Below, piece by piece: positions 9,901-18,840 of a stretch of 64,000 nt of DNA. The notes beneath the pieces were generated by a model that did no database searches, was not told the origin of the DNA, and saw nothing but the letters and a program-made list of their open reading frames with translations. A program made the position numbers and the translations under genes. Numbering within the stretch: the first letter of the stretch is position 1; every line of letters starts with the position of its first letter. The stretch comes from Pseudomonas entomophila (GTDB lineage Bacteria > Pseudomonadota > Gammaproteobacteria > Pseudomonadales > Pseudomonadaceae), in the NCBI RefSeq assembly GCF_013523125.1, contig NZ_JAAMQJ010000011.1:1-64000 (forward strand). Reading direction: 5' to 3'.

Positions 9901-10473
9901 TCAAGGCTCCAGCAGCTGCTCGTCCGGCACGGGCGCGGTGCGTGCGCCGACCGGAGCGATCTTCAACAGCATGGCCAGGTGCCCGCCGTCGAGGTAGATC
10001 AGCTGATTGTGCTTGATCGTGCGATTGTTCTGGTCGAACAGCTCGCTCTGGACCACGCTGCCGTTGCCGTCCAGCTGGTTGACCCGCACGTGCGCCTGCA
10101 CTTCGACGAAACGCGCCTGGGCGATCGACAAGGTGCCTTCGATGGGGAAGCGCCCGAACTGTTCATCACCGGCGCTGACGGCCACGGTCACCGGCTCGGC
10201 ACCCACCGGCTGTTGCCAGGCACGGTGCAGCAGGAAGCTGTAGTCGGTGTTGGTCGCCAGCGGCTCGATCCGCTCGTCCAGCGTGGTGGGCCGGCTGTCC
10301 CGTTCGCCCAGGCGCAGCACATCGCTGCCCCAGCGCGGTGGGGCATAGGGGCTGGTGATGGCCGGTACGCCGTTCTGGCGCAGCAGGACCATCTCCACGC
10401 GGTACAGCGTGTCGCCGAAGGCGGCGGGGGCGACGAGCGCCAGCAACGGGATCAGAAGACGCAAGGTTCGCAT
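9901..10473 (-). CDS. csiV: CsiV family periplasmic protein
   Basis: 190-residue protein with an N-terminal signal peptide (MRTLRLLIPLLALVAPAAFG) followed by the CsiV start YRVEMVLLRQ. CsiV-like proteins sit just downstream of mfd in many pseudomonads. The name comes from a peptidoglycan-binding protein of Vibrio that assists a penicillin-binding-protein activator; whether this protein binds peptidoglycan is inferred only. It lies 10 bp after the mfd stop and 1 bp before the SNF2 helicase gene, so it is the middle gene of an apparent operon. Confidence 0.75.
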   Translation of the reverse strand: MRTLRLLIPLLALVAPAAFGDTLYRVEMVLLRQNGVPAITSPYAPPRWGSDVLRLGERDSRPTTLDERIEPLATNTDYSFLLHRAWQQPVGAEPVTVAVSAGDEQFGRFPIEGTLSIAQARFVEVQAHVRVNQLDGNGSVVQSELFDQNNRTIKHNQLIYLDGGHLAMLLKIAPVGARTAPVPDEQLLEP

Positions 10474-10482
10474 GGCTCGTCC

Positions 10483-13400
10483 TTAGGCAGGCTGTGGGGC
10501 GAGGCGCTCGAACAGCGCCTCCAGGGTGTTGAAGCGCTCGTCCGGCCGTTCCATGGGCACCATGAAGCGGAACTGCGTGGCGCCTTCGAGCTTGTACCGC
10601 TTGGGCTGGGACTGGATCAGCTTGATCAGCGTGATCGGCTCCACCGGCGTGTCGGGCTCGAACTCGATCTTGCCGCCATGGGGGCCGGCGTCGACCTTCT
10701 TGATGCCCAGCGTTTCGGCCTGCAGCTTGAGCTGCGTCAGGCGGATCAGGTTCTTGGTCGGCTCCGGCAGCAGGCCGAAGCGGTCGATCATCTCCACCTG
10801 CAGGTCCTTGAGGCCCTCTTCGTCGGCGGCCGAAGCGATGCGCTTGTAGAGGATCAGGCGGGCATGCACGTCGGGCAGGTAGTCTTCCGGGATCAGCGCC
10901 GGCAGGCGCAGGTTGATTTCCGGGCCGCCGCCAAGTGGCTGTTCCAGGTTCGGCTGGGTGCCTTTGCGGATGGCCTTGACCGCACGCTCGAGCATTTCCA
11001 TGTACAGGGTGAAGCCCACCGCCTGGATCTGGCCGCTCTGGCCTTCGCCGAGCAGCTCGCCGGCGCCGCGGATTTCCAGGTCGTTGGTGGCCAGCACGAA
11101 CCCTGCGCCCAGGTCCTGGGTGTTGGCGATCGCTTCCAGACGCTTCTCCGCGTCGGCACTGATGCCCTGGCGCGCCGGGGTCAGCAGGTAGGCGTAGGCC
11201 TGGTGGTGACTGCGCCCGACCCGACCGCGCAACTGGTGCAGCTGGGCCAGGCCGAACTTGTCGGCCCGCTCGATGACGATGGTGTTGGCGCTGGGCACGT
11301 CGATGCCGGTCTCGATGATGGTCGAGGCCACCAGCACATTGAAACGCTTGTGGTAGAAGTCGCTCATCACCTGTTCGAGCTCGCGCTCGCGCATCTGCCC
11401 GTGGCCGATGCCGATGCGCGCCTCGGGCACCAGTTCGGCCAGGTCGGCGGCGCATTTCTCGATGGTCTTGACGTCGTTGTGCAGATAGTACACCTGGCCG
11501 CCGCGCAGCAGTTCGCGCAGCAGCGCCTCCTTGACCGTGCTGTTGTTCTGCTCCATGACGAAGGTGCGCACCGACAGGCGCCGCGCCGGCGGCGTGGCGA
11601 TGATCGACAGGTCGCGCATGCCGGCCACGGCCATGTTCAGGGTCCGCGGGATCGGCGTGGCGGTCAGGGTGAGGATGTCCACCTCGCTGCGCAGGGCCTT
11701 GAGCTGCTCCTTCTGGCGCACGCCGAAGCGGTGTTCCTCGTCGATGATCACCAGGCCCAGGTCCTTGAAGGTGACGTCGTCCTGCAGCAGCTTGTGGGTG
11801 CCGATGAGGATGTCGATCTTGCCTTCGGCCAGGCTCGCGGCGGCGGCCGAGACTTCCTTGGCCGACTTGAAGCGGCTCATCACCTCGACCGTCACCGGCC
11901 AGTCGGCAAAGCGGTCGCGGAAGCTGTTGTAGTGCTGCTGGGCGAGCAGGGTGGTGGGCACCAGCACGGCCACCTGGCGCCCGCTGTGCACGGCGATGAA
12001 GGCTGCGCGCATGGCCACTTCGGTCTTGCCGAAGCCGACGTCGCCACAGACCAGGCGGTCCATCGGCTTGCCGGCAAGCATGTCCAGGCGCACCGCCTCG
12101 ATGGCGTTCTGCTGGTCGGGGGTCTCCTCGAACGGGAAGCCGGCGCTGAAGGTCGCGTAGTCGGCTGCCGGGTCGGCGAACGCATGGCCCTTGCGTGCCG
12201 CGCGCCGGGCATAGATGTCGAGCAGCTCGGCGGCCACGTCGCGTACCTGTTCGGCGGCCTTGCGCTTGGCTTTCTGCCAGGTTTCCGAGCCCAGGCGGTG
12301 CAACGGCGCCAGGGCATCGTCGCTGCCGGTGTAGCGGGCGATCAGGTGCAAGTTGGCCACCGGCACGTACAGCTTGGCGTTCTCGGCGTATTCGAGGGTG
12401 AGGAATTCGGCGGCCTGGCCGTCGATCTCCAGGGTGGCCAGGCCCAGGTAGCGCCCGACCCCGTGGTCGATGTGCACCACCGGCGCGCCTTCACGCAGTT
12501 CGGTGAGGTTCTTGATGACCGCGTCGTTGGCCACCTCGCCGCGCTTTTCGCGACGGCGGCGCTGCATCACGCGCTGACCGAACAGCGGGCTTTCGGCCAC
12601 CAGCGCGAGGGCCGGGTCCTCCAGCAGCAGGCCGTCTTCCAGCGGCGCGATGGTGATCGCCAGGCGCTCGTCGCCGGTGACGAAGTCGATCCAGCCATCG
12701 ACCGTGCGCGGGCGCAGCTTGAGGCGCTCGAGCAACTCCAGCATCACCTCGCGACGGCCCGCCGATTCGGCCGTGAACAGCACGCGCCCGTCGAACCCCT
12801 CGAGGAAGCCCGCCAGCGCAGCGAGCGGCTGGCTGGCCTTGGCTTCGATCGCCAGGTTGGGCAACACGCGCGCCGGGAAGCGCTGACGCCCGGCGCCGCT
12901 GTCGAGGTCATCGGCGCTGACCACCACCCGCGGCCACTGCTTGAGACGGGCGAAGCAGTCTTCCACCGGCAGGAACAGCTCGGCCGGCGGCAGCAGCGGC
13001 CGGCTCAGGTCGCCGCGCCGGTCTTCGTAGCGGCCCCGCACGTCGTTCCAGAAGTGCTCGGCGGCCTGCTCGACGCCGGGCAGGGAGAACACCTGGGTGT
13101 CGGCCGGCAGGTAGTCGAACAGCGTCGAGCTCTCTTCGAAGAACAGCGGCAGGTAGTACTCGATGCCGGCCGGGATGATGCCGCTGGCCAGGTCCTGGAA
13201 GATCGCGCTGCGTCTGAAGTCGACGTCGAAGCGTTCGCGAAAGCGGGCCTTGAAGCGGGTTACGGCCTCCTTCTGCAGAGGGAATTCGCGCGCCGGCAGC
13301 AGGCGCACCGATTCGACCTTGTCGATCGAGCGCTGGGTCTCCGGGTCGAAGGTGCGCAGCGTTTCGATCTCGTCGTCGAACAGGTCGATGCGGTAGGGCT

Positions 13401-13932
13401 GGCGGCTGCCCATGGGGAACAGGTCGATCAGCGCGCCGCGCACGGCGAACTCGCCATGCTCGTAGACGGTGTCGACGCAGCGGTAGCCGCTCGCTTCCAG
13501 GCGGCTGCGCATCTGCTCGACGTCGAGGGTCTGGCCAACGTCCAGCACCAGGCTGCTGCCGAGCAGGAAGCTCGTCGGTGCCAGGCGGTGCAGGGCGGTG
13601 GTGATCGGTACCACGAGGATCCCGTGCTGCAGCTCCGGCAACCGATAGAGGCTGGCAATGCGCTGGGAGATGATGTCCTGGTGCGGTGAGAACAGGTCGT
13701 AGGGCAGGGTCTCCCAGTCGGGGAACGGCAGCACGGGCAGGTCGGGCGCGAAGAAGCGCAGCTCCTGTTCGAGACGGTCCGCGCTCTGGCTGTCGGCGGT
13801 CAGCAGCAGCGTGAAGCGCTTGGCGCTGCTGGCGGCCTCGGCGATGGCCAGGCTGAGGGAGGCGCCGGGGAGGTTGCCCCAGGTTTGTTTGCCGGCCGTG
13901 GCCGACAGGTGCGGTAGGCGCAGAACTGACAC
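10483..13932 (-). CDS. mfd: Transcription-repair coupling factor Mfd
   Basis: ATP-dependent translocase that removes stalled RNA polymerase and recruits UvrA. 1149 residues, standard length. The N-terminal UvrB-homology region contains DWETLPYDLFSPHQDI. An RNA-polymerase interaction domain precedes the motor (about 600-960), with Walker A CGDVGFGKTEVA near residue 629 and IIDEEHRFG near 730. The TRCF C-terminal domain follows. I chose the GTG at 13932, with GGGAG upstream, because homologues begin (M)SVLRLP; the open frame extends to 14028 but that part is not conserved-looking. It heads the mfd-csiV-SNF2 run and is divergent from gap. Confidence 0.97.
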   Translation of the reverse strand: MSVLRLPHLSATAGKQTWGNLPGASLSLAIAEAASSAKRFTLLLTADSQSADRLEQELRFFAPDLPVLPFPDWETLPYDLFSPHQDIISQRIASLYRLPELQHGILVVPITTALHRLAPTSFLLGSSLVLDVGQTLDVEQMRSRLEASGYRCVDTVYEHGEFAVRGALIDLFPMGSRQPYRIDLFDDEIETLRTFDPETQRSIDKVESVRLLPAREFPLQKEAVTRFKARFRERFDVDFRRSAIFQDLASGIIPAGIEYYLPLFFEESSTLFDYLPADTQVFSLPGVEQAAEHFWNDVRGRYEDRRGDLSRPLLPPAELFLPVEDCFARLKQWPRVVVSADDLDSGAGRQRFPARVLPNLAIEAKASQPLAALAGFLEGFDGRVLFTAESAGRREVMLELLERLKLRPRTVDGWIDFVTGDERLAITIAPLEDGLLLEDPALALVAESPLFGQRVMQRRRREKRGEVANDAVIKNLTELREGAPVVHIDHGVGRYLGLATLEIDGQAAEFLTLEYAENAKLYVPVANLHLIARYTGSDDALAPLHRLGSETWQKAKRKAAEQVRDVAAELLDIYARRAARKGHAFADPAADYATFSAGFPFEETPDQQNAIEAVRLDMLAGKPMDRLVCGDVGFGKTEVAMRAAFIAVHSGRQVAVLVPTTLLAQQHYNSFRDRFADWPVTVEVMSRFKSAKEVSAAAASLAEGKIDILIGTHKLLQDDVTFKDLGLVIIDEEHRFGVRQKEQLKALRSEVDILTLTATPIPRTLNMAVAGMRDLSIIATPPARRLSVRTFVMEQNNSTVKEALLRELLRGGQVYYLHNDVKTIEKCAADLAELVPEARIGIGHGQMRERELEQVMSDFYHKRFNVLVASTIIETGIDVPSANTIVIERADKFGLAQLHQLRGRVGRSHHQAYAYLLTPARQGISADAEKRLEAIANTQDLGAGFVLATNDLEIRGAGELLGEGQSGQIQAVGFTLYMEMLERAVKAIRKGTQPNLEQPLGGGPEINLRLPALIPEDYLPDVHARLILYKRIASAADEEGLKDLQVEMIDRFGLLPEPTKNLIRLTQLKLQAETLGIKKVDAGPHGGKIEFEPDTPVEPITLIKLIQSQPKRYKLEGATQFRFMVPMERPDERFNTLEALFERLAPQPA

Positions 13933-14046
13933 GGTCTCTCGGACTCCCAGCGTTTCGGCAAAGAGGTCGATTGTACCGGGGCGCGTGCCTGCTGTCAGGT
14001 TCGTGCTCGGTCGGTGCACGGGTTTCACGACCCTGGCAGGGACGCA

Positions 14047-14075
14047 TTGCCCGATGCAGCGCGGGGCGTCATAAT
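14047..14075 (+). promoter_or_regulatory. Predicted sigma-70 promoter of gap
   Basis: TTGCCC (14047-14052), a 17-bp spacer and CATAAT (14070-14075). It lies 40 bp before the GTG start of gap in the mfd/gap divergent region. The hexamers each differ from consensus at one or two positions. Confidence 0.6.
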
Positions 14076-14114
14076 GTAGCCCCTTTTTTCTGTCCCTACG
14101 TGTGGAAGGTTAAC

Positions 14115-15563
14115 GTGAATCAGAAGCCCGACCAGTGTCTTGGTGAATGGATCGACCGTGAAGCCCTGGCTGAAGCGATGATCCCGCTTATCGGTCAGCT
14201 CTACCGCAACAACAACGTGGTGAGCTCGATCTACGGCCGCAGCCTGATCAACCGTTCGGTGATCTCGATCCTCAAGGCCCACCGCTTCGCCCGTCACCGT
14301 CAGAGCGACGAAGCCGAGCTGTCGGTTCACGAGACGTTCCCGCTGCTCAAGGCCATGAGCGAGCTGAAGCTGGGCGCCGCCTCGGTCGACCTGGGCAAGC
14401 TGGCGAACAAGTTCAAGCGCGAAGGCAATGGCCGCAGCGCCGAGCAGTTCGTGCGTGAAGAACTGGCCGATGTCGTCGGTCAGCAGAGCACCGCCGCGAG
14501 CAAGGGCACCGACGTGGTGCTGTACGGCTTCGGTCGCATCGGCCGCCTGCTGGCGCGCATCCTGATCGAGAAGACCGGTGGTGGCGACGGCCTGCGCCTG
14601 CGTGCCATCGTCGTGCGCAAGGGCGCCGACAACGACCTGGTCAAGCGTGCCAGCCTGCTGCGCCGCGACTCGGTGCATGGCCCGTTCGACGGCACCATCG
14701 TGGTCGACGAAGCCAACAACACCATCACCGCCAACGGCAACCTGATCCAGGTGATCTACTCCAACGATCCGACCACCGTGGACTACACCCAGTACGGCAT
14801 CCAGAACGCCCTGCTGGTGGACAACACCGGCAAGTGGCGAGACGCCGAAGGCCTGGGCCAGCACCTCAAGTGCCCGGGCGTCGACCGCGTGATCCTCACC
14901 GCACCGGGCAAGGGCGCGCTGAAGAACATCGTGCACGGCATCAACCACGGCGAGATCACCGCGGACGACAAGATCGTCTCGGCGGCCTCCTGCACCACCA
15001 ACGCCATTGTGCCGGTGCTCAAGGCCGTCAACGACCAGTACGGCATCGTCAACGGTCACGTCGAAACCGTTCACTCGTTCACCAACGACCAGAACCTGAT
15101 CGACAACTTCCACAAGGGTAGCCGCCGTGGTCGCGCCGCACCGCTGAACATGGTCATCACCGAAACCGGTGCCGCCACCGCTGCCGCCAAGGCCCTGCCC
15201 GTGCTCAAGGGCAAGCTGACCGGCAACGCCATCCGCGTGCCCACGCCGAACGTCTCGATGGCCATTCTCAACCTCAACCTCGAGAAGGCCACCACCCGCG
15301 AAGAGATCAACGAGTACCTGCGCCAGACGGCCATGCACTCGGAACTGCACAAGCAGATCGACTACGTCAGCTCGCAGGAAGTGGTCTCCACCGACTTCGT
15401 CGGCTCGCGTTACGCCGGTGTAGTCGATGCCGAAGCCACCATCAGCAACGACAACCGTGTCGTGCTCTACGTCTGGTACGACAACGAGTTCGGCTACAGC
15501 TGTCAGGTCGTGCGCGTGATGGAAGATATGGCCGGGGTCAACCCGCCAGCGTTCCCACGCTAA
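14115..15563 (+). CDS. gap: Long-form glyceraldehyde-3-phosphate dehydrogenase
   Basis: NAD(P)-dependent enzyme oxidising glyceraldehyde-3-phosphate to 1,3-bisphosphoglycerate, or the gluconeogenic reverse. The 482-residue protein is much longer than the usual 330: about 130 extra N-terminal residues (LGEWIDREALAEAMIPLIGQ and onward) precede the Rossmann motif YGFGRIGR near 136-143. The catalytic cysteine is Cys293 in SAASCTTNAIVP. A GTG start at 14115 is supported by GGAAGG at 14104-14109. This long class, next to sthA, is typical of Pseudomonas and distinct from the short glycolytic copy. A terminator follows directly. Confidence 0.95.
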   Translation: MNQKPDQCLGEWIDREALAEAMIPLIGQLYRNNNVVSSIYGRSLINRSVISILKAHRFARHRQSDEAELSVHETFPLLKAMSELKLGAASVDLGKLANKFKREGNGRSAEQFVREELADVVGQQSTAASKGTDVVLYGFGRIGRLLARILIEKTGGGDGLRLRAIVVRKGADNDLVKRASLLRRDSVHGPFDGTIVVDEANNTITANGNLIQVIYSNDPTTVDYTQYGIQNALLVDNTGKWRDAEGLGQHLKCPGVDRVILTAPGKGALKNIVHGINHGEITADDKIVSAASCTTNAIVPVLKAVNDQYGIVNGHVETVHSFTNDQNLIDNFHKGSRRGRAAPLNMVITETGAATAAAKALPVLKGKLTGNAIRVPTPNVSMAILNLNLEKATTREEINEYLRQTAMHSELHKQIDYVSSQEVVSTDFVGSRYAGVVDAEATISNDNRVVLYVWYDNEFGYSCQVVRVMEDMAGVNPPAFPR

Positions 15564-15577
15564 GCGAAGCGTTCACG

Positions 15578-15609
15578 AGAAACGGGAGCCCATGGGCTCC
15601 CGTTTCTCG
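15578..15609 (+). terminator. Terminator after gap
   Basis: Perfect inverted repeat GAGAAACGGGAGCCC / GGGCTCCCGTTTCTC spanning 15578-15609. The T-rich 3' arm acts as the tail and the symmetry would let it work in both directions. Confidence 0.8.
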
Positions 15610-15617
15610 TTGGGGCC

Positions 15618-15778
15618 AAGCTGCAAGCTGCAAGCTGCAAGCTGCAAGCTACAAGCTACAAGCTACAAGCTACAAGCTACAAGCTACAAGCGAGAAGCTA
15701 CAAGCGAGAAGCGAGAAGCGAGAAGCGAGAGCGCTCCACCAGGCAACCAGCCGCCGCTTTTACTTGCAGCTTGCAGCT
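15618..15778. repeat. Heptamer element with three ordered unit types and an inverted right arm
   Basis: Sixteen contiguous heptamers from 15618 to 15729 in blocks: four AAGCTGC, six AAGCTAC, then AAGCGAG, one AAGCTAC, and four AAGCGAG. After a 33-bp spacer, CTTGCAGCTTGCAGCT (15763-15778) is the reverse complement of the first units, so the element has inverted ends. It lies between the gap terminator and sthA. The layout matches the element at 25324-25480. It is not a CRISPR array because the units are contiguous with no unique spacers. Confidence 0.93.
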
Positions 15779-15964
15779 CCCCCTCTTGCCGCTGCCCCCA
15801 GGCGATGTAGTGCAGCCGAAAATGGCCTACGACACGACCAAGGGTTAATGTGCACATCGTCCGGTCTTGAGTAGACTGTACGCGAATTTTTTTCATGGCG
15901 CCGACGGCGGCATGAGCGAGTCCTGCGGCCACCGTGACCGCAGGCCAGTTCTGAAGGAGTACGC

Positions 15965-17359
15965 ATGGCTGTCTACAACTACGACGTGGTGGTGCTGGGT
16001 TCCGGCCCAGCCGGTGAAGGCGCGGCGATGAACGCCGCCAAGGCGGGGCGCAAGGTCGCGATGGTCGACAGCCGCCGCCAGGTCGGCGGCAACTGCACCC
16101 ACTTGGGTACCATCCCGTCCAAAGCGCTGCGCCACTCGGTGCGGCAGATCATGCGCTTCAACACCAATTCGATGTTCCGCGCCATTGGCGACCCCCGCTG
16201 GTTCTCCTTCCCCGACGTGCTCAAGAGTGCCGAGACGGTCATCGCCAAGCAGGTGGCGTCGCGCACCAGCTACTATGCGCGCAACCGGGTGGACGTGTTC
16301 TTCGGCACTGGCAGCTTTGCCGACGAGCAGACCATCGAAGTGGTCTGCCCCAACGGCGTGGTCGAGAAACTGGTGGCCAAGCACATCATCATCGCCACCG
16401 GCTCGCGCCCCTATCGTCCGGCGGACATCGACTTCAACCACCCGCGCATCTACGACAGCGACACCATCCTCAGCCTCGGCCACACGCCGCGCAAGCTGAT
16501 CGTCTACGGTGCCGGGGTGATCGGCTGCGAGTACGCCTCGATCTTCAGCGGCCTGGGCGTGCTGATCGAGCTGATCGACAACCGCAGCCAGCTGCTGAGC
16601 TTCCTCGACTCGGAGATCTCCCAGGCGCTGAGCTACCACTTCAGCAACAACCACATCACCGTGCGCCACAACGAGGAGTACGAGCGGGTCGAAGGCCTGG
16701 ACAACGGGGTGATCCTGCACCTGAAGTCCGGCAAGAAGATCAAGGCCGACGCCTTGCTCTGGTGCAACGGCCGGACCGGCAACACCGATCGTCTGGGGCT
16801 GGAGAACATCGGCATCAAGCCCAACAGCCGTGGCCAGATCGAGGTCGACGAGACCTACAGCACCGGTGTCGCCAACGTCTATGGCGCCGGCGATGTGATC
16901 GGCTGGCCGAGCCTGGCCAGCGCTGCCCACGACCAGGGCCGCTCGGCAGCAGGCAGCATCGTCGACAATGGCAGCTGGCGTTTCGTCAACGACGTGCCGA
17001 CCGGGATCTACACCATTCCCGAGATCAGCTCGATCGGCAAGAACGAGCAGGAGCTGACCCAGGCCAAGGTGCCTTACGAAGTCGGCAAGGCGTTCTTCAA
17101 GTCCATGGCCCGCGCGCAGATCGCCGGCGAGCCGCAAGGCATGCTGAAGATCCTCTTCCACCGTGAGACGCTGCAGATCCTCGGCGTGCACTGCTTCGGC
17201 TACCAGGCCTCGGAGATCGTGCACATCGGCCAGGCGATCATGGACCAGCCGGGCGAACTCAACACCCTCAAGTACTTCGTCAACACCACCTTCAACTACC
17301 CGACCATGGCCGAGGCCTACCGGGTCGCCGCCTACGACGGCCTGAATCGGCTTTTTTGA
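15965..17359 (+). CDS. sthA: Soluble pyridine nucleotide transhydrogenase SthA
   Basis: Cytoplasmic FAD flavoprotein that transfers hydride between NADPH and NAD+. 464 residues. The FAD-binding motif [12 protein letters not shown] is at about 10-21 and the NAD(P) motif [13 protein letters not shown] near 180-192. In [17 protein letters not shown] the second redox cysteine found in related disulfide reductases is replaced, as is normal for SthA. The start has GAAGGAG 6 bp upstream. With the neighbouring long-form gap it forms a redox-cofactor pair, but the terminator and repeat between them argue for separate transcription. Confidence 0.97.
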   Translation: MAVYNYDVVVLGSGPAGEGAAMNAAKAGRKVAMVDSRRQVGGNCTHLGTIPSKALRHSVRQIMRFNTNSMFRAIGDPRWFSFPDVLKSAETVIAKQVASRTSYYARNRVDVFFGTGSFADEQTIEVVCPNGVVEKLVAKHIIIATGSRPYRPADIDFNHPRIYDSDTILSLGHTPRKLIVYGAGVIGCEYASIFSGLGVLIELIDNRSQLLSFLDSEISQALSYHFSNNHITVRHNEEYERVEGLDNGVILHLKSGKKIKADALLWCNGRTGNTDRLGLENIGIKPNSRGQIEVDETYSTGVANVYGAGDVIGWPSLASAAHDQGRSAAGSIVDNGSWRFVNDVPTGIYTIPEISSIGKNEQELTQAKVPYEVGKAFFKSMARAQIAGEPQGMLKILFHRETLQILGVHCFGYQASEIVHIGQAIMDQPGELNTLKYFVNTTFNYPTMAEAYRVAAYDGLNRLF

Positions 17360-17363
17360 GCGG

Positions 17364-17394
17364 CTCCGGCCGGCTGCCTGAGCCGGCCGGGGAG
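17364..17394. terminator. GC-rich hairpin between convergent sthA and GDPD gene
   Basis: CTCCGGCCGGCT / AGCCGGCCGGGGAG stem with a 5-nt loop and a 2-nt bulge. There is no T-tract on either 3' side, so it may be a weak terminator or a transcript-end protector. Confidence 0.45.
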
Positions 17395-17401
17395 AATGGC
17401 T

Positions 17402-18124
17402 TCAGTCCTTCCCAAGGGTGGTTTTGGCCAAACCGGGAAAGTCTGTGATCAGGCTGTCCACGCCAAAGTCGGCGAGCCGGCGCATCAGCGCCGGTTCGTT
17501 GACCGTCCACACCGACACGTGCAGCCCTTGCTTCTGCGCTTTGAGCAGGCGCTCGGGCGTGCACAGCGTCCAGTTCAGCGCCAGCAGCGTACACCCGTAG
17601 TTGCGCGCGACCTTGAGCGGGTCGAGCCAGGCGTATTCGGCCACCAGGCCGCGCGCCAAGTCCGGCACCAGCTCCTGGGCGGCGCGCAGTACGGTACGCG
17701 AGCTTGACGTCACCATCACTTTGTCCAGCAGGCCATGACGCTCGGCCATGTCGCGGATCGCCAGGACCGTGCTGGCGGCGCGTGTGCGCGAGGCGCTCTT
17801 GACCTCCAGCTGCCAGTGGGTGAACGCGCAGCGCTCGAACAGCTCTTCGAGCCGTGGCACGGGGCAGGGACGGGGCCACTGCGGACCGCTGGCCCGTGCG
17901 TCCAGCGCCACCAGCGCCTCGGCGGTATGCTCGGCGACCTTGCCGCGACGCCCGGTGGTGCGCTTGAGCGTCGTGTCGTGGATCACCATCAGCTGATTGT
18001 CGGCCGACAGGTGCAGGTCGAGCTCGCACCGGTCGATGCCGTGGGAGAGGCATTGTTCGAAGCTGCTCAGGGTGTTCTCGGGGGCTTCGCCCTTGGCGCC
18101 GCGATGGCCGTAGATCAGGGTCAC
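17402..18124 (-). CDS. Glycerophosphodiester phosphodiesterase family protein
   Basis: 240-residue cytoplasmic GDPD-family enzyme expected to split glycerophosphodiesters into glycerol-3-phosphate and an alcohol. The signature HRGAKGEAPENT starts at His7, with Glu16 and Asn17. The second block CELDLHLSADNQLMVIHD supplies metal-ligand Glu and Asp and the second catalytic His. No signal peptide. I chose the GTG at 18124, giving VTLIYGHRG, because it has AAGGAA upstream and the HRG motif at the expected position near the N-terminus. The PilZ gene lies just upstream in the same direction. Confidence 0.9.
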   Translation of the reverse strand: MTLIYGHRGAKGEAPENTLSSFEQCLSHGIDRCELDLHLSADNQLMVIHDTTLKRTTGRRGKVAEHTAEALVALDARASGPQWPRPCPVPRLEELFERCAFTHWQLEVKSASRTRAASTVLAIRDMAERHGLLDKVMVTSSSRTVLRAAQELVPDLARGLVAEYAWLDPLKVARNYGCTLLALNWTLCTPERLLKAQKQGLHVSVWTVNEPALMRRLADFGVDSLITDFPGLAKTTLGKD

Positions 18125-18158
18125 GTTCGTTCCTTCAGTCAGGGGAATGGGGTAGGGC

Positions 18159-18746
18159 TCAGTCGGCCGTGGCCGCCGGGTGATCGAGCGCGTCTCGGCG
18201 TTGCTGCTGCTGGCGTTGCAGGACATGGCGCGCCAGCAGCTGGCGCTGGGCATCGCTGAGGTCGACGAACTCCACGGCGGCGTCATGCCCGCCCTGGGCG
18301 TTGCCCTGGCAGTGCACCACGCGGCCACGCAGTAGCAGGCCCAGGCCCTGGGGCATCAGCAGCATGCGCACCGCCACCCGTGCCTGAGCCTGCAACGGCT
18401 CGGCCTGGGTGAACTCGATGCCGCCTTCGGAGAGGATCACCCGGCGCGGTTCGCCCAGCTCGCCGAGCAGCGTCTGCGCCAGCACGGCGCCGAGCAGGTC
18501 GATGCGCTTGTTCTGCGCGCGCAGGAAGGCCGCCAATGTGCGGTCCTTGTCGCTCAGCTGGCGCAGCAGGTGCTGGGATTCGAATTCGGCCACGTGCAGC
18601 TCGCCCAGCAGATTGAACAGTGGCGACGCATCCCGTAACACAGTGGCCGGGTCGGCCTGGGACGCGCTCAGCGGGCTGATTTGCAGTGCGACGTGATCTT
18701 CGATGCGGTAGTATTCGCGGCGATCTTCTTCGTCTGTTGTCGTCAT
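18159..18746 (-). CDS. PilZ domain protein
   Basis: 195-residue cytoplasmic protein with a PilZ-like domain. The N-terminal arginine patch RREYYR (residues 9-14) gives the RxxxR c-di-GMP motif. The second motif, normally (D/N)xSxxG, reads ILSEGG at about 104-109, so Ser and the last Gly are present but the Asp/Asn is replaced by Ile. The part between the two motifs is helical and charged. The placement between GDPD and lolC matches a known PilZ gene position in other pseudomonads. Binding of c-di-GMP is plausible but uncertain because of the altered motif. Confidence 0.78.
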   Translation of the reverse strand: MTTTDEEDRREYYRIEDHVALQISPLSASQADPATVLRDASPLFNLLGELHVAEFESQHLLRQLSDKDRTLAAFLRAQNKRIDLLGAVLAQTLLGELGEPRRVILSEGGIEFTQAEPLQAQARVAVRMLLMPQGLGLLLRGRVVHCQGNAQGGHDAAVEFVDLSDAQRQLLARHVLQRQQQQRRDALDHPAATAD

Positions 18747-18840
18747 GGCGAACCCAAGGTGGCGGCGATGGTCCGAGTGTAAAGCCGCCTTGGGCGCCTC
18801 GCCACCAAGGACGTTCCCTTTCATCCGAACAAGCCCCCTC

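Noticed and set aside
9856-13689. A 1277-codon open frame antisense to mfd
   Set aside because: Long antisense frames are usual in high-GC genes with strong third-position bias. The product is Gln/Val/Leu/His-rich without domain motifs, and mfd is certain on the other strand.
15618-15778. CRISPR array
   Set aside because: Units are contiguous heptamers with no unique spacers and no cas genes nearby.
17364-17394. Classical terminator for sthA
   Set aside because: The hairpin is strong but has no T-tract on the 3' side in either direction, so I list it only at low confidence.
18745-18840. Longer N-terminus for LolC
   Set aside because: The extension overlaps the PilZ gene start region and lacks resemblance to Lol proteins; ATG at 18841 gives the family N-terminus shared with LolE.
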